Below are positions 9,096-18,728 of a DNA stretch of 64,000 nucleotides, piece after piece. The stretch covers positions 194,293 through 258,292 of the forward strand of contig PLLO01000016.1 in the NCBI GenBank assembly GCA_003142255.1. Direction: 5' to 3'. Each line of letters opens with the position of its first letter. The first letter of the stretch is position 1. The notes below the pieces were generated by a model. That model was not told the DNA's origin, made no database searches, and saw only the letters and a program-made list of their open reading frames with translations. The translations under genes were made by a program, and so were the position numbers. The stretch comes from Bacteroidales bacterium. GTDB taxonomy: Bacteria; Bacteroidota; Bacteroidia; Bacteroidales; VadinHA17.

Positions 9096-10110
9096 ACAAA
9101 TAATTGATTGTCTTTTATGTGGAGGCGATGCAGAGTTAAGGCAAAAGGAGCTTCGGGGCTATCAGGAACCTGAAACTTTTAATATTTATCACTGTCCGGG
9201 CTGTAATACTGCATTTTCGCTGCCAAGAGTAAACACAGCTAAAGTGTATAACGATATCTACAAAAATGGAGATTTGGTTCCAGGATATGAGCGATATTGG
9301 AAATATGCAAAGATTGTAAAAAGCCTTGCTGACCCATTGGAGTACCTGTCAAATACAGAAGAAACATATTGGGGGGTAAAAGAGGCTCTTTTACAATATG
9401 TTAAGGATAAAAAATCCTCCAAAATATTAGAAATCGGTTGCGGATTAGGTTATTTTACCTATTCTTTAAGAAAGGCAAATTATAATGTTATTGGTTTAGA
9501 TATATCTCAAACTGCAGTTAATCAAGCAAATGAAGCTTTTGGCGAATATTATATTTGTTCAGATTTATTCGATTTTGTCAAATCAAATCCTGAACAATTT
9601 GATATAGTTATCTTAACTGAGGTAATTGAACATATTGATCAACCGGTAGAATTTATTGAATCGATTAAAAAATTGCTTAGGACTGGTGGGCTGGTAATTA
9701 TTACTACGCCCAATAAATCATTATACTCTTCAGATTTAATTTGGGCGACTGAACTGCCCCCTGTCCATTGCTGGTGGTTTAGTGAAGAATCAATGACATA
9801 TATAGCAAACAAGCTCAGGCTTCAAATAAGCTTTATTAATTTTAACAGGTATTATAAAAACAATTATTGTCAGATTGACTTAAAAATGCTTCATGAAAGA
9901 AATTCACAGCATCCGATACTTAATAAAAATGGAGAATTAATAATTCAATCTGTCGCAAAGCAAAATAATTTAAAATCACTTTTACATGGTGCTATTACGA
10001 AAGTTCCGTATCTCAGAAAAATATTAAATAAGTTGAAAGAGTTCATGAATCCCAATATTATTGTTTGTTCAGACAGAGGTATCGTAATATGTTCGATTTT
10101 TCAAAAATAA
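9085..10110 (+). CDS. Class I SAM-dependent methyltransferase with N-terminal zinc ribbon
   Basis: The N-terminus carries two Cys pairs (CLLCGG at about residues 10-15 and CPGC at about 36-39) forming a likely zinc ribbon, as in the large family of sugar or lipid C-methyltransferases found in O-antigen clusters. The SAM-binding motif ILEIGCGLGYF lies at about residues 112-122. A VIEHIDQP post-motif follows. The target is unknown; context suggests methylation of a sugar in the repeat unit. The class is clear and the substrate is inference. Confidence 0.85.
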   Translation: MIDKQIIDCLLCGGDAELRQKELRGYQEPETFNIYHCPGCNTAFSLPRVNTAKVYNDIYKNGDLVPGYERYWKYAKIVKSLADPLEYLSNTEETYWGVKEALLQYVKDKKSSKILEIGCGLGYFTYSLRKANYNVIGLDISQTAVNQANEAFGEYYICSDLFDFVKSNPEQFDIVILTEVIEHIDQPVEFIESIKKLLRTGGLVIITTPNKSLYSSDLIWATELPPVHCWWFSEESMTYIANKLRLQISFINFNRYYKNNYCQIDLKMLHERNSQHPILNKNGELIIQSVAKQNNLKSLLHGAITKVPYLRKILNKLKEFMNPNIIVCSDRGIVICSIFQK

Positions 10111-10180
10111 AATATCTCATTCATTAAGATTACATTCTATATAATTTTTGCGCAAGATTTATTTTTAACTTTTTCACTTG

Positions 10181-10188
10181 TAACTTTG
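10181..10188 (+). promoter_or_regulatory. Candidate -7 promoter element
   Basis: TAACTTTG matches TAnnTTTG in the 160-base gap ahead of the glycosyltransferase at 10271. The -33 region is T-rich but lacks an exact TTTG at the usual spacing. Confidence 0.35.
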
Positions 10189-10270
10189 ATTAAAATGATT
10201 TGAAAAGGATCTTTAATTAATAGAAATAACAGGCTATTTTCTTATCATCAATTAACTTATCTTAAACACA

Positions 10271-11191
10271 ATGGATGTCTCAGTTATCATTGTGAACTTT
10301 AATACAAAAGACTTAACAATAGATTGTTTAAATTCAATATTTAAACATACATGTGGAGTACAATTTGAGGTAATTGTAGTAGATAATGCCTCAGGTGACG
10401 GTTCCCAGAAAATTATTAGTGAAACATTTCCACTGGTTAATTTGATAGAGAATAAAACAAATCAGGGATTTGGAAGAGCTAACAACCTAGGAGCAAAATC
10501 TTCGAAAGGCAAATATCTTTTTTTCCTGAATTCTGATTGTCTTTTAATAGAGAATACAATAGAGGCCTTTTATGATTTTATGGAACGAAAGAATATAGAT
10601 GGATCGATTGGAGCGGTTGGTTCACTGCTCATAGATAAAGACCTGAATCTGAACCCTTCTTATTTTAAATTTCCGACAATAAGCAACGTAGTGAATTCGA
10701 TCACAATCTCATTTGTGAATAAACTGTTCCATCTGTCAATAAATGATCCATCCAATATAGACCATCAGCAATCACAATATACAGGTGAAGTCGAATTTAT
10801 TTCAGGAGCTGACTTATTTATCCCCCAAAAGACATTTGATGCACTTCACGGATTTGATGAGGATTTCTTTTTATACTTTGAAGAGACAGACCTTCAAAAA
10901 AGAATGTCCGAAATGGAACTAAAACGAATGATCTTAAACAATCAAAGAATAATCCATCTGAAGGCAGGGTCAACAAATATTTCTAACACTACCTTGAAAT
11001 CCTCAATAATATATACAGATTCAATGTATAAATATTTTAGAAAGAACTATGCTTATATTCCATATCTGTTTTTTTATCTCTTAATTACACCGTTATTAAT
11101 TACCCGATTATTTAACAGGAATAATTCTAAAGCTGAAAAGAAAGAATACTTTAACGTACTGTTAAGGAAACCCGTAAACAAAATTAATTAG
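10271..11191 (+). CDS. Family 2 glycosyltransferase (rhamnosyltransferase-like)
   Basis: A GT-A fold transferase of 306 residues. VSVIIVNFNTKDLT opens the protein, VVDNASGDGS (about residues 36-45) binds the nucleotide, FLNSDCLL carries the metal-binding acidic residue, and GFDEDFFLYFEETDL (about 196-210) is the typical catalytic-base region of WbbL-type rhamnosyl/dideoxysugar transferases. Two C-terminal hydrophobic residues clusters (about 265-280) may touch the membrane. It adds one sugar to the lipid-linked repeat unit on the cytoplasmic face. Donor and acceptor cannot be told from the sequence. Confidence 0.88.
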   Translation: MDVSVIIVNFNTKDLTIDCLNSIFKHTCGVQFEVIVVDNASGDGSQKIISETFPLVNLIENKTNQGFGRANNLGAKSSKGKYLFFLNSDCLLIENTIEAFYDFMERKNIDGSIGAVGSLLIDKDLNLNPSYFKFPTISNVVNSITISFVNKLFHLSINDPSNIDHQQSQYTGEVEFISGADLFIPQKTFDALHGFDEDFFLYFEETDLQKRMSEMELKRMILNNQRIIHLKAGSTNISNTTLKSSIIYTDSMYKYFRKNYAYIPYLFFYLLITPLLITRLFNRNNSKAEKKEYFNVLLRKPVNKIN

Positions 11192-11221
11192 AGACCAGCC
11201 TGGTTTATTATCAGTAATTAT

Positions 11222-12466
11222 ATGGTTAATAATATCCCTTCCGGACAAGATTTTTCCGGTAATAAAATTAAGAATAACACCTATGACAATTTGTTATTGG
11301 TATTCCTATCCCTGTTAATATTTGGAGGGATAGGTGGTTCATTGCAGCCTATACGGATATTTGTAATTCTATGTGCACCTTTCACTTTTAACCACTTTCT
11401 GAGAAATAGAAAAGAAACATTTCGTTATCAATATGAGATTTTTCTATTTGTTTTTTGGATTTTATACGGCTTGATTACCTTGTTTTGGTCGAGAATATTC
11501 CTGAATAGTATCAAAGAAATTCTTTATTTGATACTTAATTTTTTTGGATTTTTAACTGTTATCTATTTCGCAAACAAAGCCTCAAATCCACAGAATTCTA
11601 TACTTAAAGGATGGCTGTTGCTGTTTCTCCTTACTTTGCCAATCGCTCTTTACGAACTTTGGTTCGATGTGCATTTAGCAATTGCATACCAGGATAAAGG
11701 CATGGTAATGAGATTCGGATCTCAGGTTCTTAATCGGCGTTTTGCTTCTGTAACTTATGGCAACCTGAATGGTTACAATACGTTGCTATGTTATATGTTG
11801 CCATTTATCTTTGGATATTCTGTTAGGTCGTTAAAAAGAATTAAAACTATATTGATATGGTTAATCATTCTTTGTCTGAGCTACATTGTTGTGATGAACG
11901 GTTCACGAGGTGCAACGCTTTGTCTATTGCTGGGATATCTGGTTTTTGCTATATACTATCTTAAACGGAAAAGTGTTTTAATAATTCTATCTATAATAAT
12001 CCTGGTTGCCATTTTTCTATCGGTTTATTATTACGATGAAGTATTTACAATAATTACTAAACGCTTTGCTGCCTTGGGTTTAAGAGATCCCGGACGATCC
12101 CTAATACTGAAAAGCGGCTGGGATGCACTGGTCCGTAGTGGTATGTTTGGGATCGGAGCCGGAAATTTTATGCCTGCAATGAATTCTGTTTATCATTTAA
12201 AAATTACGGCTCCGCACAATCTGTTTCTGGAGATAGGTGTACAATTTGGTTTGGTAATCTTTTTGCTGTTTATGGGAATGTTATTACGCCTGTTTTTGAA
12301 ACAAAGCAGCAATAAAAATAAATCATCCAAATTTATTATAATTTCTTCTTTAGCAATGTTCCCACTGACTTCAATCATTGACAGCGGTTATATCCTGAGT
12401 ATCGTAATCTGGCTCTTTCTTGCTTCGCTTTATGTAATTGCTGATAAGCAGTATAATGTAAATTAG
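11222..12466 (+). CDS. O-antigen ligase/polymerase family membrane protein (Wzy-like candidate)
   Basis: A 414-residue integral membrane protein with about 10-12 transmembrane helices and one large periplasmic loop. The Wzy_C/O-antigen ligase signature is seen as GRSLILKSGWDALVRSG followed by GIGAGNF and the conserved His in APHNLFLEIGVQFG (about residue 328). It should either polymerise repeat units (Wzy) or ligate the chain to its carrier (WaaL). A second family member at 24518 suggests a division of labour; this one, deep among the glycosyltransferases, is the likelier polymerase. That split is inference. Confidence 0.82.
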   Translation: MVNNIPSGQDFSGNKIKNNTYDNLLLVFLSLLIFGGIGGSLQPIRIFVILCAPFTFNHFLRNRKETFRYQYEIFLFVFWILYGLITLFWSRIFLNSIKEILYLILNFFGFLTVIYFANKASNPQNSILKGWLLLFLLTLPIALYELWFDVHLAIAYQDKGMVMRFGSQVLNRRFASVTYGNLNGYNTLLCYMLPFIFGYSVRSLKRIKTILIWLIILCLSYIVVMNGSRGATLCLLLGYLVFAIYYLKRKSVLIILSIIILVAIFLSVYYYDEVFTIITKRFAALGLRDPGRSLILKSGWDALVRSGMFGIGAGNFMPAMNSVYHLKITAPHNLFLEIGVQFGLVIFLLFMGMLLRLFLKQSSNKNKSSKFIIISSLAMFPLTSIIDSGYILSIVIWLFLASLYVIADKQYNVN

Positions 12467-12475
12467 AGTTGTATA

Positions 12476-13423
12476 ATGATTAATTTTTTCGACAGATGCT
12501 ATAGTTCCATAAAAGACCAGAATAGGTTACTTTCAAAATTGCGCTATTATTCAGGTCTTCGTTTTATTATACGATTAGCAGCTAATATGACCTTGCCCAT
12601 CTATTTTCGGATAAAGCAAAACAAAAAGCACAATTGCTTAAAAACTTGCACAAAAATTGAAGGTAGAATAATTGTATCGCTCACTTCATTTCCCGCCAGA
12701 ATAAATAGGTTGTGGTTAGTGGTTGAAACTCTTCTGCGTCAGACTCAGTTGCCCGACAAAATTATACTTTGGCTATCTGAGGAGCAATTTCCCAGCCTGG
12801 AGACTCTGCCAAAAAACCTTTTGCGATTACAAAAAAATGGATTAGAAATTCGTCTTTGCCAGGGAGATCTGCGTTCGCATAAAAAATACTATTATGCTTT
12901 GCAGGAATTTCCCGGGGATGTTATAATTACAGTTGACGATGATGTATTTTACAATTTAAGACTTATTGAGTATTTGGTAGAACTGTATAAAGAATTTCCT
13001 GATTGTGTGAGCTGCAATAGATGTTCTGAGATAAATGTATTAAATAAGCAGATCCAGCCTTATATTTCGTGGAAAGACTATCTCTTGGCAAAATGCCCAG
13101 ATTACAAGATCTTTTCAATTGGCATGGGTGGTGTTCTTTACCCTCCCAATATATTTTATTCATCAGTACTCGATTCGGAAATATTTATGAAGTATTGTGA
13201 TTTGGCTGACGATATTTGGTTAAATGTAATGTCAAGGTTAGCAGAAGCAAAGGTAGTAAAATCAGCCTATAATTCTTACTATTTACCTGTTATGAACTAC
13301 AGGAATTTTACATTATCTTCAATAAATGTAAACGATGGTTTGAATGATAAACAACTTGCTTCTGTCCGCAGTTATTGTATAGAAAACCTGGGTATTGATC
13401 CTTTTCAACAGATAACTGCATGA
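12476..13423 (+). CDS. Glycosyltransferase, GT-A type
   Basis: A 315-residue putative transferase. The segment IIVSLTSFPARI (about residues 64-75), followed by ETLLRQTQLPDKIILWLS, and the acidic metal-binding motif ITVDDDVFYN (about 154-163) are typical of a glycosyltransferase group common in capsule and O-antigen clusters. It starts 10 bases after the polymerase-like gene, so it is probably co-transcribed. A short hydrophobic stretch at residues 28-45 may associate it with the membrane. The sugar donor is unknown. Confidence 0.78.
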   Translation: MINFFDRCYSSIKDQNRLLSKLRYYSGLRFIIRLAANMTLPIYFRIKQNKKHNCLKTCTKIEGRIIVSLTSFPARINRLWLVVETLLRQTQLPDKIILWLSEEQFPSLETLPKNLLRLQKNGLEIRLCQGDLRSHKKYYYALQEFPGDVIITVDDDVFYNLRLIEYLVELYKEFPDCVSCNRCSEINVLNKQIQPYISWKDYLLAKCPDYKIFSIGMGGVLYPPNIFYSSVLDSEIFMKYCDLADDIWLNVMSRLAEAKVVKSAYNSYYLPVMNYRNFTLSSINVNDGLNDKQLASVRSYCIENLGIDPFQQITA

Positions 13424-13528
13424 CAATTTAGTCAGGACACCAGCCTGTTACTCTGATAAGAAAAAATTAGACTGAATCAAATTATTATAAACATAAAAGG
13501 AGAAAGTATTTGAATAAAGGAACTGATT

Positions 13529-14635
13529 ATGCAAGCTGAAATCTGTTGTATTATGAATCTGGCTCCTCATTATAATGCACCTATATACCGATTGATGGAT
13601 GCTGAACTTAAATGTGACTTTTTTATTGGTGATAGAGTAAGTTTGTCTATTAAATTAATGCACTATAACGAATTAACCGGATTTAAAAAAGAATTAAAAA
13701 ATTTAAAGTTGGCAGGTAATTTTTATTGGCAAAGAAATGCAGTACAACTAGCCTTAAAGCCATATAAGAAATACATTATTACTGGAGAGCCCCATTGTTT
13801 ATCAACATGGTGTATCCTTTTAATAGCAAGAATTACAGGGAAAAAGACATTCTTATGGACACATGGTTGGTACGGTAATGAATCAAAAATAAAACGTTTA
13901 ATAAAAAAAATATTCTTTGGACTTTCCTCTAAAGTTTTATTATATGGAGATTATGCAAAAGACTTAATGATCAAAGAAGGTTTTCCTGCTGACAAGCTCA
14001 TCCCAATTTATAATTCATTGGATTACAGTACACAATGTAAAATAAGGGAAACCTTGTCTGAAACAAATATTTATCGGGAACAGTTTTTAAACCAGTTCCC
14101 CGTACTTTTATATATAGGGCGGATTCAAAAAAATAAAAAGCTCGATTTACTGATTGAAGCTATCTCTGTTTTATACAGCCGGGGTGTATTTTGCAATTTA
14201 ATCATAATTGGTGAAGAAGCTGAAAGGACAAATATCTATGAGCTTGTGGATAGAAATAAACTAGGTAGATTTGTTTGGTTTTATGGCCCATGTTATGATG
14301 AGAAAAAACTGGGAGAATTGATCTACAACGCAAATCTATGTGTAGTGCCGGGAGATATTGGACTTACAGTAATGCATAGTTTTGTTTATGGGACTCCAGT
14401 GATAACTCACAATAATTATTCAAAGCATGGTCCTGAGTTTGAGGCAATCCGAGAGGGTGTAACAGGAGCATTTTTCAAGGAAAATTCGGTGGATGACTTA
14501 TGTGATAAAATATGCAATTGGATAACGATTTCAATTGAAAAAAGAGAATGGATTAGACATGAATGTTATAATATAATTAATGAAAAATACAATCCTTACC
14601 GGCAAATTGAGATATTAAGAAACGCTTTATTATAA
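13529..14635 (+). CDS. Family 4 glycosyltransferase
   Basis: A GT-B retaining transferase of 368 residues. The C-terminal nucleotide-binding half shows LLYIGRIQKNKKLDLLIEA (about residues 191-209), NLIIIGEE and VVPGDIGLTVMHSFVYGTPVI, the region holding the catalytic acidic residues in GT4 enzymes; the usual E-x7-E is replaced by a GDIGLTVMHS-type motif seen in a capsule-cluster subgroup. The gene starts 105 bases after its neighbour, preceded by AAAGGAGAAAG about 25 bases upstream. It likely adds a sugar to the repeat unit. Confidence 0.82.
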   Translation: MQAEICCIMNLAPHYNAPIYRLMDAELKCDFFIGDRVSLSIKLMHYNELTGFKKELKNLKLAGNFYWQRNAVQLALKPYKKYIITGEPHCLSTWCILLIARITGKKTFLWTHGWYGNESKIKRLIKKIFFGLSSKVLLYGDYAKDLMIKEGFPADKLIPIYNSLDYSTQCKIRETLSETNIYREQFLNQFPVLLYIGRIQKNKKLDLLIEAISVLYSRGVFCNLIIIGEEAERTNIYELVDRNKLGRFVWFYGPCYDEKKLGELIYNANLCVVPGDIGLTVMHSFVYGTPVITHNNYSKHGPEFEAIREGVTGAFFKENSVDDLCDKICNWITISIEKREWIRHECYNIINEKYNPYRQIEILRNALL

Positions 14636-14775
14636 TTCATTTATACAATCCTAAATCCCAGGTTAAATGTTTGAATCATTGGAATTATTTAATGTAAATG
14701 TTTTTCATTTATTTATATCTACAGATCACTCATTAAAATCCGGGGAAATTACGAGTTCATATAAGATAGTAACTC

Positions 14776-15177
14776 ATGAATATTAAAACTGTTTATGAAA
14801 TTGACTTACCCTCTTTCGGAGATAAAAGAGGTTTCCTGACATCCATTGAGCAAATAAAAAATGTTCCAATTGAGATTAATCGCATATTCTATATACATCA
14901 TGTTACAGAAGACAGAGGTGGGCACGCTCATATTGAAACGGACCAGATTATTATTGCTATTTCAGGTTCATTTAAACTAAAAGTATTTGATGGAACAGAT
15001 GAAGATATTTATTCACTTAACGATTGCACTAAAGGGATTTTTACTCCAAGAATGACATTTTGCGAACTTTACGATTTTTCCCCAGATGCTGTCTGTTTGG
15101 TATTAGCTAATACTTATTATGATATTAAATTGTCTTTAAGAAGCAGGAATGAGTTTATAAATTTTTTGAACAGATAA
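14776..15177 (+). CDS. FdtA/QdtA-like sugar 3,4-ketoisomerase (cupin)
   Basis: A small RmlC-type cupin of 133 residues of the WxcM C-terminal/FdtA family, which moves the keto group of dTDP-4-keto-6-deoxyglucose from C4 to C3. The family signature RGGHAH places the active-site histidines at residues 50 and 52, preceded by the GDKRGFLTSIE strand at 15-25. Length agrees with stand-alone FdtA/QdtA. It is followed directly by the 2,3-dehydratase, reductase and aminotransferase genes, a combination pointing to a 3- or 4-amino deoxyhexose. Which isomer it makes is not readable from sequence. Confidence 0.85.
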   Translation: MNIKTVYEIDLPSFGDKRGFLTSIEQIKNVPIEINRIFYIHHVTEDRGGHAHIETDQIIIAISGSFKLKVFDGTDEDIYSLNDCTKGIFTPRMTFCELYDFSPDAVCLVLANTYYDIKLSLRSRNEFINFLNR

Positions 15178-15191
15178 AATAAAAATCTAAA

Positions 15192-16658
15192 TTGAAGAAT
15201 ATTTTCGAAGCTGCCGGTTCATCAAAATTCTTTCTCTCATCACTGACCCTGGATAATCAATTTCAAAAATTTGATGATTTCCTGAAGTGGTTTCATGAAA
15301 AAAAGAAAGAAGATAATTTTATTGTAAATGAAATTCCTTTTTCGGGATTAGATCAGTGGGATTTTCTTGATAACAAGACCGCTCTTGTTCATCATTCAGG
15401 AAAATTCTTTAAAATAGAAGGGATCCGGGTCAGGACAAATTTCGGCGGTCAAAAAGAATGGGAACAACCAATAATTAATCAACCTGAAATTGGGATTCTC
15501 GGCATTCTCACTAAATTATTTAATGGAACCCTCTATTTCCTGATGCAGGCTAAAATGGAACCAGGCAATGTAAATGGTTTGCAGCTTTCGCCTACTATCC
15601 AGGCTACAAAAAGCAATTTTACACGAGTACACAAAGGAAAGTCCCCGGATTATTTAAATTATTTTATCGAAGGATCCAGATCCGAAGTTCTGATCGACCA
15701 GTTACAAACGGAACAAGGCGGACGTTTCCTTAGGAAGAGGAATCGGAATATAGTAATAAGAATAGATGAGGAAGTGGAGGTGCTTCCGAATTTTTGCTGG
15801 TTAACTTTAGGTGAGATAAAAAAATTATTAGAGTTGGATAATTTTGTAAATATGGATGCCCGGTCTGTAATATCCACAATTCCTTTAATGAATGATCAGC
15901 TAATTTTGGATGCAAAAAAAATTGACTGGGATAACAATTCAGATCTGTCAATTAATGGGATTAATTTAAATCTATTGAACCTTGACCTGGTACAATCCAT
16001 TTGTTGCGAGAAAGGACAATTCAGGAGTACTGATCAGATTATTTCCTGGTATACGAGCCAAAAAGTTAAATATGAATTAAGCATTGAAACCATTCCTTTA
16101 TCGCAACTTAAAGATTGGAAGATTACCAGTGATACTATATTAAACAACGAAAGATACTTTTCTGTAATAGGAGTGGAGGTGCGCTCTGGAACAAGAGAGG
16201 TCAAGACCTGGACACAACCTCTGATAAAAGATAGTAATACTGGATTGCTTGGGTTTTTAACCAAAAAAATAAATGGGATCCTGCATTTTCTGATACAGGC
16301 AAAAGTTGAACCCGGGAATTTGGATATTATTGAACTTTCTCCAACAGTCTCCTGTTCAAATGTCACTCATTTAATGAAAGATACGAGCTCCTGGCCTCCA
16401 TTTTTGGAATATTTTATAAATACAAGTCATTCTCAGATCTTATACAATACTATTCAATCTGAAGAAGGTGGCCGATTCTTTCACTTGCAAAACAGGAACA
16501 TGATTATAGAAATAGATGAAGCATTAGATGTGGTATTGCCCGGGAATTATATTTGGATGACTCTAAGTCAGATGATGGATTTCATGAAATACAGTATGTT
16601 TAACATTGAAGCAAGAAGCCTGGTTTCCAGTCTGAATTTTTTCAGAAAAGAAGCATGA
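15192..16658 (+). CDS. NDP-hexose 2,3-dehydratase
   Basis: Removes water across C2-C3 of an NDP-4-keto-6-deoxyhexose, opening the route to 2-deoxy or 2,3-dideoxy sugars (TylX3/EvaA family). The 488-residue protein is an internal duplication. Residues about 28-230 and 270-480 repeat the same order: a W(F/Y) helix, RVRT/EVRS strand, (E/T)WxQP, GxLGxLTK, QAK(M/V)EPGN, LSPT, EGGRF and an ARS(V/L)(I/V)S ending. This duplication is the family hallmark. The start is TTG at 15192; no ATG fits better. The stop overlaps the next start by 4 bases (ATGA), indicating coupling to the reductase. Confidence 0.88.
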   Translation: MKNIFEAAGSSKFFLSSLTLDNQFQKFDDFLKWFHEKKKEDNFIVNEIPFSGLDQWDFLDNKTALVHHSGKFFKIEGIRVRTNFGGQKEWEQPIINQPEIGILGILTKLFNGTLYFLMQAKMEPGNVNGLQLSPTIQATKSNFTRVHKGKSPDYLNYFIEGSRSEVLIDQLQTEQGGRFLRKRNRNIVIRIDEEVEVLPNFCWLTLGEIKKLLELDNFVNMDARSVISTIPLMNDQLILDAKKIDWDNNSDLSINGINLNLLNLDLVQSICCEKGQFRSTDQIISWYTSQKVKYELSIETIPLSQLKDWKITSDTILNNERYFSVIGVEVRSGTREVKTWTQPLIKDSNTGLLGFLTKKINGILHFLIQAKVEPGNLDIIELSPTVSCSNVTHLMKDTSSWPPFLEYFINTSHSQILYNTIQSEEGGRFFHLQNRNMIIEIDEALDVVLPGNYIWMTLSQMMDFMKYSMFNIEARSLVSSLNFFRKEA

Positions 16659-17629
16659 AAGTTCTATTTATAGGTTATTCTAATTTATTAAAAAAGCGAA
16701 TTCTTCCAGTGTTGGATAAACTGGAATTTATTGATTCCGTTGCTATTGCAAAATTTGTTGATCAGCCCTGGGATGATTTGTACAAATCTATTTCTAAACC
16801 AATTGAGTTATTTGATAACTATAAAGATGCTATCATTAAATCCAATGGTTCAATTGCCTATATAACAACGACGAATAATTCACATTTCCTCTGGGCGAAA
16901 ACAGTGTTAAATGCTGGAATGCATACGATAATTGATAAGCCGGCAACGATACGTTTTTCTGAGACAGAGGAGCTGATAGATATAGCTAAAAGTAAAGGAT
17001 TATTATTATCGGAATCTACAGTATATACTTATCATCCTCAATTATTATTAATAAAAAATATCATAAAACAGAATAACACAACACCAAAACTATTAACCGC
17101 TCATTTTTCTTTTCCTCCTATGGATGCTAATAACTTCAGGTATAAAAAAGAACTAGGGGGTGGCGCTTTGCTTGATACAAGTCCGTATGCAGTTTCAATC
17201 GGTCGATTTTTCTTTGAGGCCGTACCAGAGCAATGCAATTATTTGGAGAATGCAATATTGGATGATGGTCTGGAAATTTCTTATAGCTTATTGATGAAAT
17301 ACTCAAACGGAAGGGCATTAATCGGCCACTTTGGTTTTAATACAGAATATGTTAACAGGCTGAATATCCTGGGAGAGAGGATATCTATAGATGCAGACCG
17401 TATATTTACAATCCCGGATTCAATGACAAATATTATAAGGGTAAAAGTTAACAACCAGAATTCTGAAGTTATAGCTCCCTGTGGAAATACATTTGAATTA
17501 TATCTGAATGCTATCGGAGATTCGATTAAAACGAATGAATTTGAAAGGTTTTATAACGATATGTATATGGATGCGTACGCCAGAGAATTAATTTACAGCA
17601 ATATTAATAAAAATCAAAATGAGCATTAA
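16655..17629 (+). CDS. Gfo/Idh/MocA oxidoreductase, probable NDP-hexose 3-ketoreductase
   Basis: An NAD(P)-dependent reductase of 324 residues with an N-terminal Rossmann fold (VLFIGYSNLLKKRIL; the usual glycine motif is loose) and the family's IDKPATIR motif with catalytic-type Lys at residue 95. The C-terminal alpha/beta domain holds GGGALLDTSPYAV. In antibiotic deoxysugar pathways the 2,3-dehydratase product is reduced at C3 by exactly this type of enzyme (TylC1/SpnN-like). The 4-base overlap with the dehydratase gene supports that pairing. It also overlaps the aminotransferase by 11 bases. Reductase role is inferred from context. Confidence 0.82.
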   Translation: MKVLFIGYSNLLKKRILPVLDKLEFIDSVAIAKFVDQPWDDLYKSISKPIELFDNYKDAIIKSNGSIAYITTTNNSHFLWAKTVLNAGMHTIIDKPATIRFSETEELIDIAKSKGLLLSESTVYTYHPQLLLIKNIIKQNNTTPKLLTAHFSFPPMDANNFRYKKELGGGALLDTSPYAVSIGRFFFEAVPEQCNYLENAILDDGLEISYSLLMKYSNGRALIGHFGFNTEYVNRLNILGERISIDADRIFTIPDSMTNIIRVKVNNQNSEVIAPCGNTFELYLNAIGDSIKTNEFERFYNDMYMDAYARELIYSNINKNQNEH

Positions 17630-18728
17630 GGTTTGGGATTATCTTATTGAATACGCAGAAGAGAAAAAAGAGATATTATCAGCAATAGAAGAAGTTTTAG
17701 ATTCCGGATGGCTGATTTTAGGCCAGAAGGTAAAGGATTTCGAAGAACAGTATTCCAGGTTTTGTGGTGTAAAATATGGAATTGGAGTTGCAAATGGAAC
17801 AGATGCCATATTTCTGGCTCTAAAGGCCTTAGGCATAAAAGCTGAAGATGAGGTTATTACTGTATCAAACACTGCAATTCCAACAGTTTCTGCAATTGTA
17901 AGCACAGGCGCCACTCCTGTTTTTGTTGACGTAAATGAAGACACTTACCTGATGGATGTTTCTCAAATTGAGCGAATGATTTCCAGGCGGACTAAATGTA
18001 TTCTGCCTGTACACTTGTTTGGCCAATGTGTAGATATGGATGAAGTCAACCGCATTGCGGAAAAGCATAATCTTTTTGTACTGGAAGATTGTGCACAGAG
18101 CCATGGCGCTCTTTACAAAGGTCAAAAATCCGGTTCAATGTCGGATATTTCTGCTACTTCATTTTATCCTACTAAAATATTAGGCACCTATGGTGACGGA
18201 GGTATGGTAATTACTAATTCAGAAGAGTTAAATAAGAAAATGCGAAGACTTCGTTTCTATGGAGCAGAGAAAACATATTATGCAATAGAACATGGGTATA
18301 ATTCCCGATTAGATGAATTACATGCATCAATTCTGCTGAGGAAAATTAAACATATAGATTCTTACATTGAAAGACGCCGCCAATTAGCTTTTCAGTATAA
18401 TGATTTGTTGAAAGATACCGATCTTATTCTGCCTTATGAGGCAGAACAGGGTAGGCATGCATATTATCTGTATGTAGTTCGTCATCCTCGAAGAGACCTG
18501 ATAATTGAAGAACTTAAAAAGAGAGATATCCTGGTAAATATCAGCTATCCATGGCCTATTCATACAATGTCAGCGTACAGCTATTTAGGTTATAAAACTG
18601 GTGATTTACCTGTTACAGAAAAAGTTGCAAACCAAATATTTTCGTTGCCATTATATCCTTCGCTTTCAGATTCAGAACAAAAAGAAGTAACTGATGTGTT
18701 ACATGAAATACTAAAACAAATTGATTAA
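17619..18728 (+). CDS. DegT/DnrJ/EryC1 family sugar aminotransferase
   Basis: A PLP-dependent aminotransferase of 369 residues that transfers an amino group to a keto-sugar nucleotide. The fold-type I features are GVANGTDAIFLALKALG (about residues 54-70), EDCAQSHGA with the PLP-nitrogen Asp, and the Schiff-base lysine K186 in SFYPTKILGTYGDGG. RHAYYLYVVR and the NISYPWPIH region shape the substrate site. Best fit is the FdtB/QdtB/EvaB-type group acting at C3, agreeing with the cupin ketoisomerase upstream. It overlaps both neighbours, so it belongs to one translational unit with the dehydratase and reductase. Confidence 0.9.
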   Translation: MSIKVWDYLIEYAEEKKEILSAIEEVLDSGWLILGQKVKDFEEQYSRFCGVKYGIGVANGTDAIFLALKALGIKAEDEVITVSNTAIPTVSAIVSTGATPVFVDVNEDTYLMDVSQIERMISRRTKCILPVHLFGQCVDMDEVNRIAEKHNLFVLEDCAQSHGALYKGQKSGSMSDISATSFYPTKILGTYGDGGMVITNSEELNKKMRRLRFYGAEKTYYAIEHGYNSRLDELHASILLRKIKHIDSYIERRRQLAFQYNDLLKDTDLILPYEAEQGRHAYYLYVVRHPRRDLIIEELKKRDILVNISYPWPIHTMSAYSYLGYKTGDLPVTEKVANQIFSLPLYPSLSDSEQKEVTDVLHEILKQID

